A DNA stretch of 64,000 nucleotides from Pseudaestuariivita rosea (GCF_017592335.1 NZ_JACNMP010000003.1:1-64000), one strand, 5' to 3'. Counted from the stretch's first letter, positions 1 through 8,682 are shown. Translations and numbers: made by a program. Notes: generated by a model from the letters alone, not told the origin.

Positions 1-241
1 TCGCCTCCGATTACGTGGCCCATGCGGCGCAAACGGTTCGAACGGCTTACGCGGCCCCACTGGGGCCACGGTCCATTCTCACTCCATCCTCGCCGCCACC
101 GCCCAGAACCTCCGCAAACTCGCAAAGATCTTTCCTGCACCGCTGCAAACGCGAAAAGCATGATCAGAAAGGTGCTCGCACCCCGTTCAACAAACTACTT
201 TCTGCGCCAGAAACACGTTGTTTTTCAACAGAATCGGCAAG
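1..241 (+). mobile_element. Right end of an IS1182-like insertion sequence (partial)
   Basis: The frame starting at base 2 runs open to a TGA at 161-163. It encodes 53 residues whose core, LAATAQNLRKLAKI, is typical of the C-terminus of IS1182-family transposases. The rest of the element lies left of the window. The outer boundary is inferred: the neighbouring ATPase gene on the other strand stops matching its family near 230-240, next to a TTTTTCAACAG tract that could be the terminal inverted repeat. The other end and any target duplication are outside the window. Confidence 0.6.
2..163 (+). pseudogene. IS1182-family transposase, C-terminal fragment
   Basis: Only the last 53 codons are visible because the window starts inside the gene. 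The family tail (IxAxxQNLRKL, then a short basic end) is recognisable by eye. The frame is open from the window edge, so the gene may be intact to the left. It belongs to the insertion that truncates the divergent GHKL ATPase gene. Confidence 0.55.
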
Positions 242-561
242 AAGCTGACATTCGGGCGGAAACAGAACTTGAACTCGTCAAGTGTCATACCGCAGCCATT
301 ATCGCTTACTCGAACGACGTTCCGTTGCAGATCGATCTCAACGTCAATCTGGGGAGAATATTCTGCCCCTTCGCTGGTCCTCCGAGCGTCGACTGCATCT
401 AGTGCGTTTTGAAGCAGCTCTGAAAAGATATCAAAGTAACCGGTGTAGCTTTTTAGAACGTTCAGGACTTCGCACCGGATAGCCTCGGACGCAATTGAGT
501 GGTTGAGGCCGCTTAAAGCGTTCTCTGACACCAGTGGATCAAACCCTGAGACTTCAGACAC
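187..561 (-). pseudogene. Truncated GHKL (HSP90/histidine kinase-like) ATPase
   Basis: A GTG start at 561 has a GGTGAGGGA ribosome-binding site upstream. Residues 47-56 contain the Bergerat N-box (ELLQNALDA, Glu48 and Asn52). Residues 87-92 are the DNGCGM ATP-lid aspartate motif. After residue 107 (FRPNVSF) the family match ends and about 17 unrelated residues follow to a stop, where the IS1182-like end joins. A working ATPase of this type is several hundred residues long, so this 124-residue product should be non-functional. GHKL ATPases of this layout occur in stress and defence loci, but the lost part would be needed to say which. Confidence 0.6.
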
Positions 562-963
562 TTCTTATCCCTCACCTGAAAAACATATGCTGTGAACTTA
601 ACCGGGCGAACCAGACAAGCAAACCATTAGCAGCCTTGCGAGCCAAAGAAAATCTGATGCGCGGCAATGGGGTAAGTGGCACAGCCTGTTAGAAATACAG
701 ATTGTTTATATTGAGTCCCTAATGTGGCCGACTGGATCGTACGCAATCCAAGTATTTGAACTTCGTTTGGCGTGCCGAGCTATACTATGTCCGCTTTAGT
801 CTGGAGTCGGTCTGCCTAACAAATCCGCCAGATGTAGACACGAACCGAAGTGGACACGCGAACACTAGGACCACTGCCAGCACAGTGAGCCCAAAACGCA
901 TTGACGCTAGTCGTGAACAAGACTCCCTTGATTCAAGACGGCCTTACGAGACATATTAGGACT
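562..963. other. Gap without recognisable gene
   Basis: About 400 bp between the start of the truncated ATPase gene and the Rap1a-like gene. No reading frame with a plausible start, ribosome-binding site and family resemblance was seen on either strand. The promoters of the two divergent genes presumably lie here, but no clear -35/-10 pair stands out. Confidence 0.4.
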
Positions 964-1353
964 ATGAGAACTCTAATGCTTGCAACACTCATGATGCTTG
1001 GACCAAGCAGCGCATCGCCGCAAAGCCTTGATGGTAACACCATTTTGGACTTTTGTAGTAGTTCGAACTTAGGTGACAACGGATTTTGCTTTGGCTACGT
1101 TTTTGGAGTGAACGATGGAGGCATGTACACTGCGCTTAACGTGGTGCAGCAAGCCGATGGCGGCCAAGAACCACTCCAAAACACCGTGCAAGATCTTACT
1201 ACAGTCTTGGGTTACTGCACGCCAAACACAGTTGCCGCGCAGCAAATGGTCGACGTTTTTGTCTCCTATCTTGAAGACAATCCTCAGGTACGTCACAGAC
1301 CTGCACAAATCTTGTTTACACAGGCAATGACGGAAGCATTTCCCTGTCGGTGA
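964..1353 (+). CDS. Rap1a/Tai-type immunity domain protein, secreted
   Basis: A 129-residue protein with a signal peptide (hydrophobic run TLMLATLMMLG, then an AxA-like site near residue 18). Its mature part has the layout of the Rap1a/Tai immunity family: FCFGYVFGV in the middle, YCTPN, and a C-terminal helix ending FPC. Four cysteines in the mature part could pair in the periplasm. Members of this family protect cells against amidase-type type VI effectors. No effector or T6SS gene is visible, so it looks like an orphan. I chose the start at 964 over the upstream GTG-like start at 901 because it begins exactly at the signal peptide. Family call from motif memory only. Confidence 0.65.
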   Translation: MRTLMLATLMMLGPSSASPQSLDGNTILDFCSSSNLGDNGFCFGYVFGVNDGGMYTALNVVQQADGGQEPLQNTVQDLTTVLGYCTPNTVAAQQMVDVFVSYLEDNPQVRHRPAQILFTQAMTEAFPCR

Positions 1354-1476
1354 GACAGGCATTTATCCCAAGCCGATGTCAGCTTCGGTCACAGACAAAA
1401 GTTTTGAAAGTGCGAGGCCGTTGTGCCTATCGAGATCGGACTAAGAAAACATGCGTGATAATATATCTTACGGAAA

Positions 1477-2268
1477 TTACGGCTGTTTCTGTTGCTCGGA
1501 GTTCTTAGCCCGAGCATTGGTTACGATTGACATATCAACCTGCCGTTTGTGTTCGTTCGTTTCTGCATAATCTGCACGTTCAAGGACTTCTAGAAGGTCA
1601 ATGCCGATCAGTTCTTCGGGTTTTAACATGATGGCTCCGATAGCAAAATCATCTTCAAAGTTGACGCCCATGGTTGCGCAAAAATTGACCACAGTATCGT
1701 TAGGAGCTTTATGCCTTCTTGTTCCAAGTGGAGCAGAGATTTCGACATTGGGTAGGGTTATAACCGCTGACTCATATTTGGGCACCATAGCAGGGTTTTC
1801 TAGCTCGAAAGCCATTTGAAACACTCCCATAGTTTCGCCGACCGTTAGGGGGGAGGGGCGTTCAACACGTCCTTCCGCAAGTTGCCTCAAAATTTTATCG
1901 ATGTTGAGGCTCGGGTCGAGCGGGATATTCAGCAGACAAACAATGCTGTTGATCGCGGCTTCGCTGTTCTGTTCGTTCTTCACAAGTATCGAAATATCGT
2001 CGATATCAATATCAACTAAAACCGCCTTGATGGCGAAATTAGTCCCAGAAAAATAGTCTAAAACCTCTTTTATGACTGCCCTTGGATCAGGAAGGAGAAC
2101 AGTAACAAGAGCTATAGCTGAAAGAGCAAGTGCTAAAGTGGATTCTCCAAAAGGCAAATACCTGCGCCAGTTCTGCTGAGTGCCACAATTCGGGCAGATC
2201 ATCGCGCGGTGATCTATGTCTCTAAAGCACGATACACATTGTGTGTTCTGATCAGATTTGGCTTCCAT
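1477..2268 (-). CDS. Zinc-ribbon membrane protein of unknown function
   Basis: A 263-residue protein. Residues 11-28 hold two CxxC pairs (CVSC and CPNC) typical of a small zinc ribbon. One hydrophobic segment follows (about 42-59, LALALSAIALVTVLLP). The remaining ~200 residues would form a soluble domain that I do not recognise. The layout (N-terminal cytosolic ribbon, one membrane span, large external domain) suggests a membrane-anchored sensor or assembly factor, but this is inference. A GTG start at 2301 would add 11 residues. Neither start has a good ribosome-binding site. Base composition is more AT-rich than the core genes downstream. Confidence 0.55.
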   Translation of the reverse strand: MEAKSDQNTQCVSCFRDIDHRAMICPNCGTQQNWRRYLPFGESTLALALSAIALVTVLLPDPRAVIKEVLDYFSGTNFAIKAVLVDIDIDDISILVKNEQNSEAAINSIVCLLNIPLDPSLNIDKILRQLAEGRVERPSPLTVGETMGVFQMAFELENPAMVPKYESAVITLPNVEISAPLGTRRHKAPNDTVVNFCATMGVNFEDDFAIGAIMLKPEELIGIDLLEVLERADYAETNEHKRQVDMSIVTNARAKNSEQQKQP

Positions 2269-2372
2269 ACAATGTAGATAGAAGGAGCACGGTTTTAACA
2301 CCAGACTATTAACAAGATAGGTCAGTATAGTTTGTATATAATGACTATTATCTTAACAGGTGACGTTCTTGA

Positions 2373-2561
2373 GGAGACATCTGGTCTGTTTCGTGGATCA
2401 ACACAGATGAGCTAGAACGCGGCTACTTCGTTCAATGGCTAGGTGTGGACGAATTCGGTGAGCTGCGGGTCATACAGGCTGCTGGAATTGGTTACGATCT
2501 TGTGGCACCAAGTACGTCAATCACACTTCTACCGGGGACCTATGATGCAGCTGCCGTCTAG
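2373..2561 (+). pseudogene. Coding remnant, unknown family
   Basis: A 62-codon open stretch starts straight after a TGA (2370-2372), has no start codon, and reads like real protein (WSVSWINTDELERGYF near its start, SITLLPGTYDAAAV at its end). Just upstream in another frame is a short ATG-initiated piece (2341 onward), so this could be the 3' part of a frameshifted or deleted gene. No function can be given. It lies outside the left att repeat, in sequence that may belong to a second element. Confidence 0.3.
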
Positions 2562-2956
2562 CTCGAAACCACATCTTTTATGATCGTTGTCCGAAAACTT
2601 AGACTACAAAAGCACTCCGCTTCCGTTGAAGAAAGCAGACCTTGGCGCAGCCGCAGCGAAAGGGCGCTATATCTGCATTTGGTAAGTTCGGTTATCGAAC
2701 TATTTTGCGCCCGCCGCGAATGGTAGGAATGTGGGCTGCTAGCGCAGAAACCAAGATCCCAAGCGGACGTCGGCATTGGGCTGGTTTGACCTTTGCTTTA
2801 ATTGGCCGGAAAGATAAATGCTTCAGAGTGCTTGGTGTGTTGCTAAAATACATCGCACTGTATTGTTCTTTACGCTGCTTCCGTAATGCTTCCATGCAGC
2901 AATCATGTAGCGTTGTTAAACACAGACATTCCATTAAGTACTTGAAAAATAAAGGT
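2562..2956. other. Gap outside the left att repeat
   Basis: About 395 bp with no supportable gene. It contains a segment (2874-2893) nearly identical to 12537-12556, at almost the same distance from the att repeat as at the right end. An apparent frame across 2642-2998 ends in the tRNA-derived att sequence and is not considered a gene. Confidence 0.4.
2874..2893 (+). repeat. Possible integrase arm site, left copy
   Basis: The 20-mer GCTGCTTCCGTAATGCTTCC differs at one position from 12537-12556. The two copies start 83 and 82 bp before their respective att repeats. It holds two GCTTCC half repeats. An arm-type integrase or excisionase site is a reasonable guess but is not shown. Confidence 0.4.
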
Positions 2957-3005
2957 AAAGTGGTGAGCCGTACAGGATTCGAACCTGTGACCCACTGATT
3001 AAAAG
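2957..3005 (+). repeat. Left attachment site: duplicated tRNA-Lys 3' end
   Basis: These 49 bases are identical to 12619-12667, which cover the 3' half of the tRNA-Lys gene from the anticodon loop through CCA and four bases beyond. The duplication is the standard footprint of a tyrosine-integrase element that inserted into the 3' end of a tRNA gene. The tRNA is not complete here: sequence diverges from the tRNA after the anticodon region, where integrase coding sequence starts. Confidence 0.85.
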
Positions 3006-3604
3006 AAAAGAAACGCTATCTGTCAGACGCGGAACAGGTCAGGCTTGGCGCGACGCTTGCTGCCGTACTCGAAGATGGCTCAGAAAGCATCTATGCGGTC
3101 TCAGCGATCCTGCTGCTGATCTACACAGGATGCAGACATAGTGAAATCCTGACGCTGCGGTGGGACTATGTTACGTCCCACCACCTGGAACTTCCCGACA
3201 GCAAAACCGGGCGCCGCCGCATTCCGCTTCCAAGGGAAGCCCACGACATTCTTACAGAACTCCCCCGCGAAGAGGGAAACCCCTTTGTCATTGTCGGAGA
3301 CGTAGCTGGTGAACGGTTGATCAACCTGCAGAAGCCTTGGAACCGTATTCGCAAGCGGGCTGGCATTCCAGATGTGCGTATCCATGACCTACGTCACACC
3401 TACGCTTCAGTTGCCATGAAACAGGGGATTGATCCGTTTACGCTGAAGGAAATTCTCGGTCATAAGAATCTCCAGACGACCCTGCGCTATGCACACCTCG
3501 CAGATGATGCAGTTCAAAGCGCAGCCGGAACCGTTGCATCACGGTTGGCAATGGCGGTTCGTAACCGTTCGGCAACGGTTCAGCCCCTACGTATCGTTAG
3601 GTAA
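2999..3604 (+). pseudogene. int: Tyrosine recombinase/integrase, 5'-truncated
   Basis: An open frame from just after a TGA at 2996-2998 to a TAA at 3602-3604 encodes the catalytic domain of a phage-type integrase. All catalytic signatures are visible: TGCRHSEIL (Arg), SKTGRRR (Lys), HDLRHTYAS (His-x-x-Arg), GHKNLQTTLRY (His and the nucleophilic Tyr). The N-terminal SAM-like and arm-binding domains are missing. Recognisable sequence starts at KKRYLSDAEQ, directly abutting the att repeat. The first in-frame ATG is at 3317, after the catalytic Arg, so an active enzyme is unlikely. It is the presumed integrase of the island ending at tRNA-Lys, now decayed. Confidence 0.85.
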
Positions 3605-3685
3605 CCATACATACGGCCGTGCCCTTGCATTCGGCTCGGTATGCGGTTGGGTAGAGACACCCCTCATTCTTGCTAATGGTCACAT

Positions 3686-4486
3686 ATGTCTACCTTTACG
3701 CTCAGCCTGTTTTATCCGCTACTGCACGCCTTCGACGAAACCGGGCGTGCGATGTTCCGAAGCGAATGGACAAGTTGGGAAGCTTGGGCACGCGACTACG
3801 GCGATCCAGACGAGACCAGGCAGAAGAGACGGGCCATTTTTGATGCGCTTAATGTGTTGGTGGGGCGCGAGAACGCTCTCACGCAAGTCTTCGTTGATCA
3901 AAGTGACAAGGAAGCAGCCGCAATACAGAACCACAAATTTCAGGCTATCTATAAAGAGCAGGAACGTCTGAAGCTAGAATTGCATGAGTTGCCCCAAGTG
4001 CAAGATAATTGGATCAAAGACCACAAAGCGTTTCAACGGCGTTCTAGGGTTGAAGCTGAACTTCGCGATGCATTCAAGCAGGGTGAATTAACCCTGCTTT
4101 TCGGACCATCGACCATCGTCGATTGGAAGCGTTGGGCCAACAGCACAGATTTCCGAGTCTATTTCTGCCTGTCCATGATCCGCGCACCCAAGAACCAACT
4201 CTTCGGAACAAGACGAGCTGCAGCGCTCATCAATCGGGTTGAGTTTGACGAGTGGATCAAACGGTTCGGCGTCGTTCCAGAGGGCGACGGTGGCCTCACA
4301 GCAAAGGCACAGTGCACGAACCGGTTGCGTGCCGAGGTTGCAAAAGGTCAGAAACGCAAGACCAAAGACCAGTATCGAGCAGAGATGATGGATCAGATAC
4401 CGGGTCTCAGCCGACGTCAATTTGATCGTTGCTGGGCGGATGAAACACCAGACAGCTGGAAAGTATCTGGCCCATTTCGGAAGTAA
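3686..4486 (+). CDS. Island protein of unknown function
   Basis: A 266-residue protein rich in charged residues and tryptophan. The middle (about residues 60-150) looks helical and partly coiled coil (EQERLKLELHEL). The C-terminal 60 residues are basic and include GLSRRQFDRCWADE, which resembles the helix-turn-helix tail found in small phage or plasmid regulators. I do not recognise a family. It sits between the integrase remnant and the AlpA-like gene, as accessory genes of integrative elements often do. No clear ribosome-binding site precedes the ATG at 3686. Confidence 0.55.
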   Translation: MSTFTLSLFYPLLHAFDETGRAMFRSEWTSWEAWARDYGDPDETRQKRRAIFDALNVLVGRENALTQVFVDQSDKEAAAIQNHKFQAIYKEQERLKLELHELPQVQDNWIKDHKAFQRRSRVEAELRDAFKQGELTLLFGPSTIVDWKRWANSTDFRVYFCLSMIRAPKNQLFGTRRAAALINRVEFDEWIKRFGVVPEGDGGLTAKAQCTNRLRAEVAKGQKRKTKDQYRAEMMDQIPGLSRRQFDRCWADETPDSWKVSGPFRK

Positions 4487-4675
4487 TTCGTAACGTCAGT
4501 GTTCCGAACTATTAGTGGCAGCGCAGCACTCCCTTTAAGAAACTGATATCATTGTATTTAATTCGGTACGCTGGATGTTGCGAACTTAGTATTTCGTGCC
4601 GTCTAACCACATCATTTCCGCCATCGTACGTCTAAGGGCGGGCAACAACGCTCATCGAAAATAGGCGGACCTGAA

Positions 4676-4912
4676 ATGAATAAACGTATACAAACTATGC
4701 TGGCGGACAGCGACCTTGACCGATTGATGGATGAACGCGAGGCGGCAAATTTACTCTGCTATTCTATGCGTGCACTGCAAAACTGGCGGCATCGCGGCGG
4801 CGGGCCACGATTTGTCAAAGTTTCCGGGCGGTCCATCCGTTACCGGCGGCGTGATCTACTTGACTGGATCGATGGCAAGACAATCACCAGCACGTCACAG
4901 TTCAATGGCTGA
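4676..4912 (+). CDS. AlpA/excisionase-like helix-turn-helix protein
   Basis: A 78-residue protein with the MerR/HTH_17 layout used by excisionases and AlpA regulators: LMDEREAANLLCYS (first helix), MRALQNWRHRGGGPRF (recognition helix and wing), then SIRYRRRDLLDWID. In integrative elements such proteins direct excision or activate the integrase gene. GGCGGA lies upstream of the ATG as a ribosome-binding site. The last 8 bases overlap the start of the next gene, so the two are probably translationally coupled. Confidence 0.75.
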   Translation: MNKRIQTMLADSDLDRLMDEREAANLLCYSMRALQNWRHRGGGPRFVKVSGRSIRYRRRDLLDWIDGKTITSTSQFNG

Positions 4913-5564
4913 AGATGAAGCGCGGCCACAAGGAAAGAAGGTCACAGTTGGTCAAGTTCCCTATCGACGCGAATTTCAGTCTGGGCGGGATTTCGCAGCT
5001 CGGAAGACAGTTTGGCAGATAAGAGTATCAAAGGACAAAGGCTTGTCGCCTACAGCACTTCGAATTGTCTTGCTTCTGCCGAAGTGGTTGAATTCAAAGA
5101 CTGAGGAAGCCTTCCCGTCCCAAGGAACAATTGCAAGGGAATTGGGTCTCACCGAACGCGCGGTCTCAAATGCGGTTTCCATGCTGGTAGACCGAGGCCA
5201 CTTATCGAAAAAACAGGGACGAAAGGGCTATGGCGGCACAAACATTTACAAGATGGAAACGCCCGAAGCTGAAATACCGAACGAACATTCCCTATCTAAT
5301 GCGAAGGCTAAAGAGTACCCGAACGAGCGTTCAGCATTGATCCGAACGCGCGTTCCGAAAGTACAAGAACATACGTTCAGACAAACAATTAAAGAAACAA
5401 ATAAAGGAACAGGCTTCAAGCAGACTGATAGCGATGAGATCGTTGATAGAAGCAACGAAGGCATTGAAGCTGAGAACCGAGTCACAAAAGAAGATGCCGA
5501 GAGAATTATGAAAGAAACGTTTGGACCGAAATGCTTAAACCAATACGGCGGGCTTCAGCGCTGA
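4905..5564 (+). CDS. Winged-helix, replication-protein-like HTH protein
   Basis: A 219-residue protein. Residues about 35-115 have the winged helix seen in phage O-like and plasmid replication proteins (LSPTALRIVLLLPKWLN, then FPSQGTIARELGLTERAVSNAV, then GHLSKKQGRKGYGGTNIY). The C-terminal part is polar and probably disordered. The ATG at 4905 overlaps the AlpA-like gene. Longer in-frame starts exist upstream but would run through that gene. Function as an element replication initiator or regulator is inferred from the fold and neighbours. Confidence 0.65.
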   Translation: MAEDEARPQGKKVTVGQVPYRREFQSGRDFAARKTVWQIRVSKDKGLSPTALRIVLLLPKWLNSKTEEAFPSQGTIARELGLTERAVSNAVSMLVDRGHLSKKQGRKGYGGTNIYKMETPEAEIPNEHSLSNAKAKEYPNERSALIRTRVPKVQEHTFRQTIKETNKGTGFKQTDSDEIVDRSNEGIEAENRVTKEDAERIMKETFGPKCLNQYGGLQR

Positions 5565-6005
5565 GTTGGAACGGCGGAAAGCAATCTTTCCCCGCAGAGA
5601 CTAATTCAGCAAATTGCACGCTGAAATGCTGACGTTTGCAAGATATCCAACGTCAACTCAGAACCAAACCACGTTGGTGCTGCAGTTTCTGGTCAATCCC
5701 AACAAGGCCCCTAAGGTTCGATATAATCTAACTGCGCAACATGTCGGAAATTGAAGACGCTAAAATCTAGATTTTTCTTACTTCTTACCCATAGGTGATA
5801 ATCCGCCTAAGAACTCGCTTCAGTGCGTTCTTTGCCCTTTCACTTAAAGCTGAGCACATCATGCAACTTCGGCCAAAATCTGCTGAGAGCCACGCATGTT
5901 GTTCGCTAACATCGGCGACGATCAGATGTGCGTCACAAATGTCACTTCAACCGTAAGGTGACCGTGTGTAAGCTTAAGTTGACACATGGATTCTGGTGAA
6001 GATTG
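5565..6005. other. Gap before the secreted-protein operon
   Basis: About 440 bp with no supportable gene. It should hold the promoter of the four-gene operon that starts at 6006. A TTGACA at 5970-5975 lies too close to the start codon to be confidently called a -35 box. Confidence 0.35.
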
Positions 6006-6887
6006 ATGAAAAGAATTCTCTACGCCGTCCTCGCGCTTGGTGCCTTGTCACTGGTCATTTTCGCGCAAAATCAATCCAAAAATAACGATAATATCCACCC
6101 GCCAATTTACTCAACCGGCATGGCCCCCCGATATGAAGCAGACCGCGTGATTGAGATGACACTGCATGAATATGATCGGTTAAGTGGAACACTGCATGAT
6201 ACAACTGGACGTTTTACGACGTTCGGGATTGAGATGAAGTACCTCGGTCAAGCTGCAACGATTGCCGACGGTAAAGATGTATCCTTTTTTCTAACGGTGT
6301 TTGAATGGGATTCTAAAAAACCTGATCAGATAGCACCTGGCAATGGTCCAGATAGATACACGGGTGCGATGGCGTTTGAGAATAATATGAGCGCTATAAT
6401 CGCCACAAATGACCAACCAAACCTTATCCGATGGAATAGAGAACTTAGAGAAGCAAAGGCGAAAAATCAAAGCTTCTCAGGGTACGCACCAGGAGCCATG
6501 CGTGGCGAGATATATGATCTTCGTGATAGTTACTGCGGATTTGAGTTATTCGAGCATACCGAAGCCAGACGATGGCATCTAGGTGAACCTCATGATCTTA
6601 CCGAAACAGCTCCGCAAACCATTGCAGAACCCTTTAACCGTGCACGTATTTTTGGCCTACCAAACGATGACGGTGACTATTCTTTAGTTGCTGAATGTGA
6701 GGTCAAAGATCTTGATACAGGTCGCACCTATTGTGAAGCTAGATTCGCCTTCAATGATTACATCGGCAAGAGAGTCAGGTTCGATGGTCAGCATCTTTGT
6801 GGACTTCCAAAATTTCTAGAGGCACATCAAAAATTCTTGGAAGCGAGAGTTGTCGCACAAGACGAATTTCAGAGAGGCATACAATGA
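6006..6887 (+). CDS. Secreted protein, tandem paralogue 1
   Basis: A 293-residue protein with an N-terminal signal peptide (KRILYAVLALGALSLVIFAQN). It is strongly similar along its whole length to the next two genes. Shared blocks: NIHPP near residue 30, RYEADRVIEMTLHEYDRL, GRFTTFGIEMKYL, FSGYAPGA, IYDLRDSYCGFELFE and RARIFGLPNDDGDYS. Four cysteines in the mature part are conserved in all three copies and could form two disulfides. No family is recognised. GGTGAAGA precedes the ATG, and a TTG three bases upstream is an alternative start. It overlaps the next gene by ATGA, so the copies are one transcription and translation unit. Confidence 0.8.
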   Translation: MKRILYAVLALGALSLVIFAQNQSKNNDNIHPPIYSTGMAPRYEADRVIEMTLHEYDRLSGTLHDTTGRFTTFGIEMKYLGQAATIADGKDVSFFLTVFEWDSKKPDQIAPGNGPDRYTGAMAFENNMSAIIATNDQPNLIRWNRELREAKAKNQSFSGYAPGAMRGEIYDLRDSYCGFELFEHTEARRWHLGEPHDLTETAPQTIAEPFNRARIFGLPNDDGDYSLVAECEVKDLDTGRTYCEARFAFNDYIGKRVRFDGQHLCGLPKFLEAHQKFLEARVVAQDEFQRGIQ

Positions 6888-7789
6888 AAAAGTTCGTATT
6901 CGCAGCGGTGGCGCTGGCTTCTCTGTCGGTCGTCATTTTTGCACAAAATCAGTCTGAAAACGACGAAAACATCCATCCGCCATATTATTCAATTGGGATA
7001 TCGCCGCCATACGATGCCGATCGTGTGATTGAAATGACATTACATGACTACATTCGTTCCCCCGAAAGGCGTCAGTTTGAAACCTCAGGTCGCTTCACAA
7101 CCTTTGGGATTGAAAGAAAGTATCTAAGCAATGCTGCGACAATAGCAGACGGCCGTGACGTTCGCTTTTTCCTGACTGTTTTTCAATGGGACCCGAATGA
7201 ACCTGATAAGATATGGCCCGGTATCAGATTTGAGCCGGAAGCTTTGGATCCATCGATCCGTTATATTATGAGTGCTTCGCTCTGGGCTGGCCATAAGCCT
7301 AATCTTCCTATTTTGAATCAAGAATTGAGGCAATCAAAACTGAACTATCAAAAATTTCCCGGATATGCTCCAGGTGCAGGGCTTGGCCAGATATATCTTG
7401 CTCGTGAAATATACGATCTTCGTGAGACCTATTGTGGATTCGAACTATTCGAACATAGAGGGGCCAGACGCTGGCAGCTTAGCGAACCTGCCGATCTAAC
7501 ACGACCTGCACCCACAGCAGTACCAGAGCCATTCGATCGCGCGCGTATATTTGCACTACCAAATGACGAAGGCGACTATTCTATAATTGCGCAATGCCAA
7601 ACAAGTGTCGTTTTTGAAAACGGTGAAAATCATTGCCAGATCGAGACCGAATTTAATGACTACATCATGGTACGCTATGGTTTCGAAGGTAAAATGCTTT
7701 GCCACGCCCCAGCTTTAATCGCTGCACATCAGCAGTTCTTAGAGAGCAAAGTAGTCGCCCAAAACGAATTCCAGAGTGGCATCCAATGA
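6884..7789 (+). CDS. Secreted protein, tandem paralogue 2
   Basis: A 301-residue paralogue with its own signal peptide (MKKFVFAAVALASLSVVIFA). It is the most divergent of the three: it has an insertion around residues 160-180 (QIYLAREIYDLRE) and a changed middle region, but keeps the four cysteines (TYCGFELFE, AQCQT, HCQIE, MLCHAP) and the PNDEGDYS block. The start is fixed by the ATGA overlap with copy 1 and by the signal peptide. A longer frame upstream is only read-through into copy 1. Function unknown. Confidence 0.8.
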   Translation: MKKFVFAAVALASLSVVIFAQNQSENDENIHPPYYSIGISPPYDADRVIEMTLHDYIRSPERRQFETSGRFTTFGIERKYLSNAATIADGRDVRFFLTVFQWDPNEPDKIWPGIRFEPEALDPSIRYIMSASLWAGHKPNLPILNQELRQSKLNYQKFPGYAPGAGLGQIYLAREIYDLRETYCGFELFEHRGARRWQLSEPADLTRPAPTAVPEPFDRARIFALPNDEGDYSIIAQCQTSVVFENGENHCQIETEFNDYIMVRYGFEGKMLCHAPALIAAHQQFLESKVVAQNEFQSGIQ

Positions 7790-8646
7790 AAAAGTTCGCA
7801 TTCGCTGCAGTTGCGCTGACTGCACTGTCATTCGTTCTTTTTGCACAAAACCAGTCAGACACGGATGAGAATATCCACCCCCCATTTTATTCTATCGGGG
7901 TAGCGCCGCGCTATGAAGCAGACCGCGTGATTGAGATGACGCTGCATGAGTATGATCGGTTAAGTGGAATTAGGCATAAGACAACAGGCCACTTTACGAC
8001 TTTCGGAATTGAAATGAAGTATCTCGGTCGAGCGGCAACGATTGCTCACGAAGAGGATATCGCATTTTTCTTGACCATTACTGAATGGGATGAAAATCGA
8101 CCAGATCAGATTAGAGCTGGGAATAGCATTGATGGATATTCTGCTTCGGTAGCCATTGACAACAAATTCGTATCGAACATCAGCGTCACTAGGGGCTTCT
8201 CTCTGCCTTTTTGGAATAACCGTCTTAGAGAAGCGAAAATGCGAAATCAGAGCTTCTCTGGCTACGCACCAGGTGCAACCCGGGGTGATATCTATGACCT
8301 GCGGGATAGCTATTGCGGGTATGAGATGTTTGAGAACACCGAGGCCAGACTATGGCATGTCGGTGAACCTCATGACCTTACTCGAACAGCTCCCCAAACG
8401 GTTGCTGAACCTTTTACTCGTGCGCGTATCTTTGGATTACCAAACGATAGTGGCGACTATTCTGTAGTAGCGGAATGTGAGGTTCGAGATCTCAAGACAG
8501 GGCGAACGTCCTGTTTAGCGGACGCTCAGTTCAATAGCTATATCGTCAAGTCTATTAGATTTGAAGGACGGCACCTTTGTAACCTGCCCGCCTTTATCAC
8601 AGCGCACCAAGAATTTCTTAAGGCGCGCGTTGTTGCGCAAAACTAA
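7786..8646 (+). CDS. Secreted protein, tandem paralogue 3
   Basis: A 286-residue paralogue closest to copy 1 (shares RYEADRVIEMTLHEYDRL exactly). The signal peptide is MKKFAFAAVALTALSFVLFA. It ends a few residues earlier than copies 1 and 2, whose tails run on to QxGIQ. Four cysteines are conserved. It overlaps copy 2 by ATGA and is followed after 36 bp by the RTX gene. Tandem, divergent, separately exported copies next to one large secreted protein would suit immunity proteins, chaperones or subunits. The sequence does not decide between these. Confidence 0.8.
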   Translation: MKKFAFAAVALTALSFVLFAQNQSDTDENIHPPFYSIGVAPRYEADRVIEMTLHEYDRLSGIRHKTTGHFTTFGIEMKYLGRAATIAHEEDIAFFLTITEWDENRPDQIRAGNSIDGYSASVAIDNKFVSNISVTRGFSLPFWNNRLREAKMRNQSFSGYAPGATRGDIYDLRDSYCGYEMFENTEARLWHVGEPHDLTRTAPQTVAEPFTRARIFGLPNDSGDYSVVAECEVRDLKTGRTSCLADAQFNSYIVKSIRFEGRHLCNLPAFITAHQEFLKARVVAQN

Positions 8647-8682
8647 TCACCTCAACCCAGTATTGTACTTAAGGAGACGACA

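Noticed and set aside
15-402. Overlapping plus-strand frames at the left edge
   Set aside because: Shadows of the transposase tail and of the minus-strand ATPase, whose frames carry recognisable motifs.
2642-2998. 118-codon plus-strand frame ending in VSRTGFEPVTH
   Set aside because: Its end is translated tRNA-Lys/att sequence, a classic false gene; no ribosome-binding site or family resemblance.
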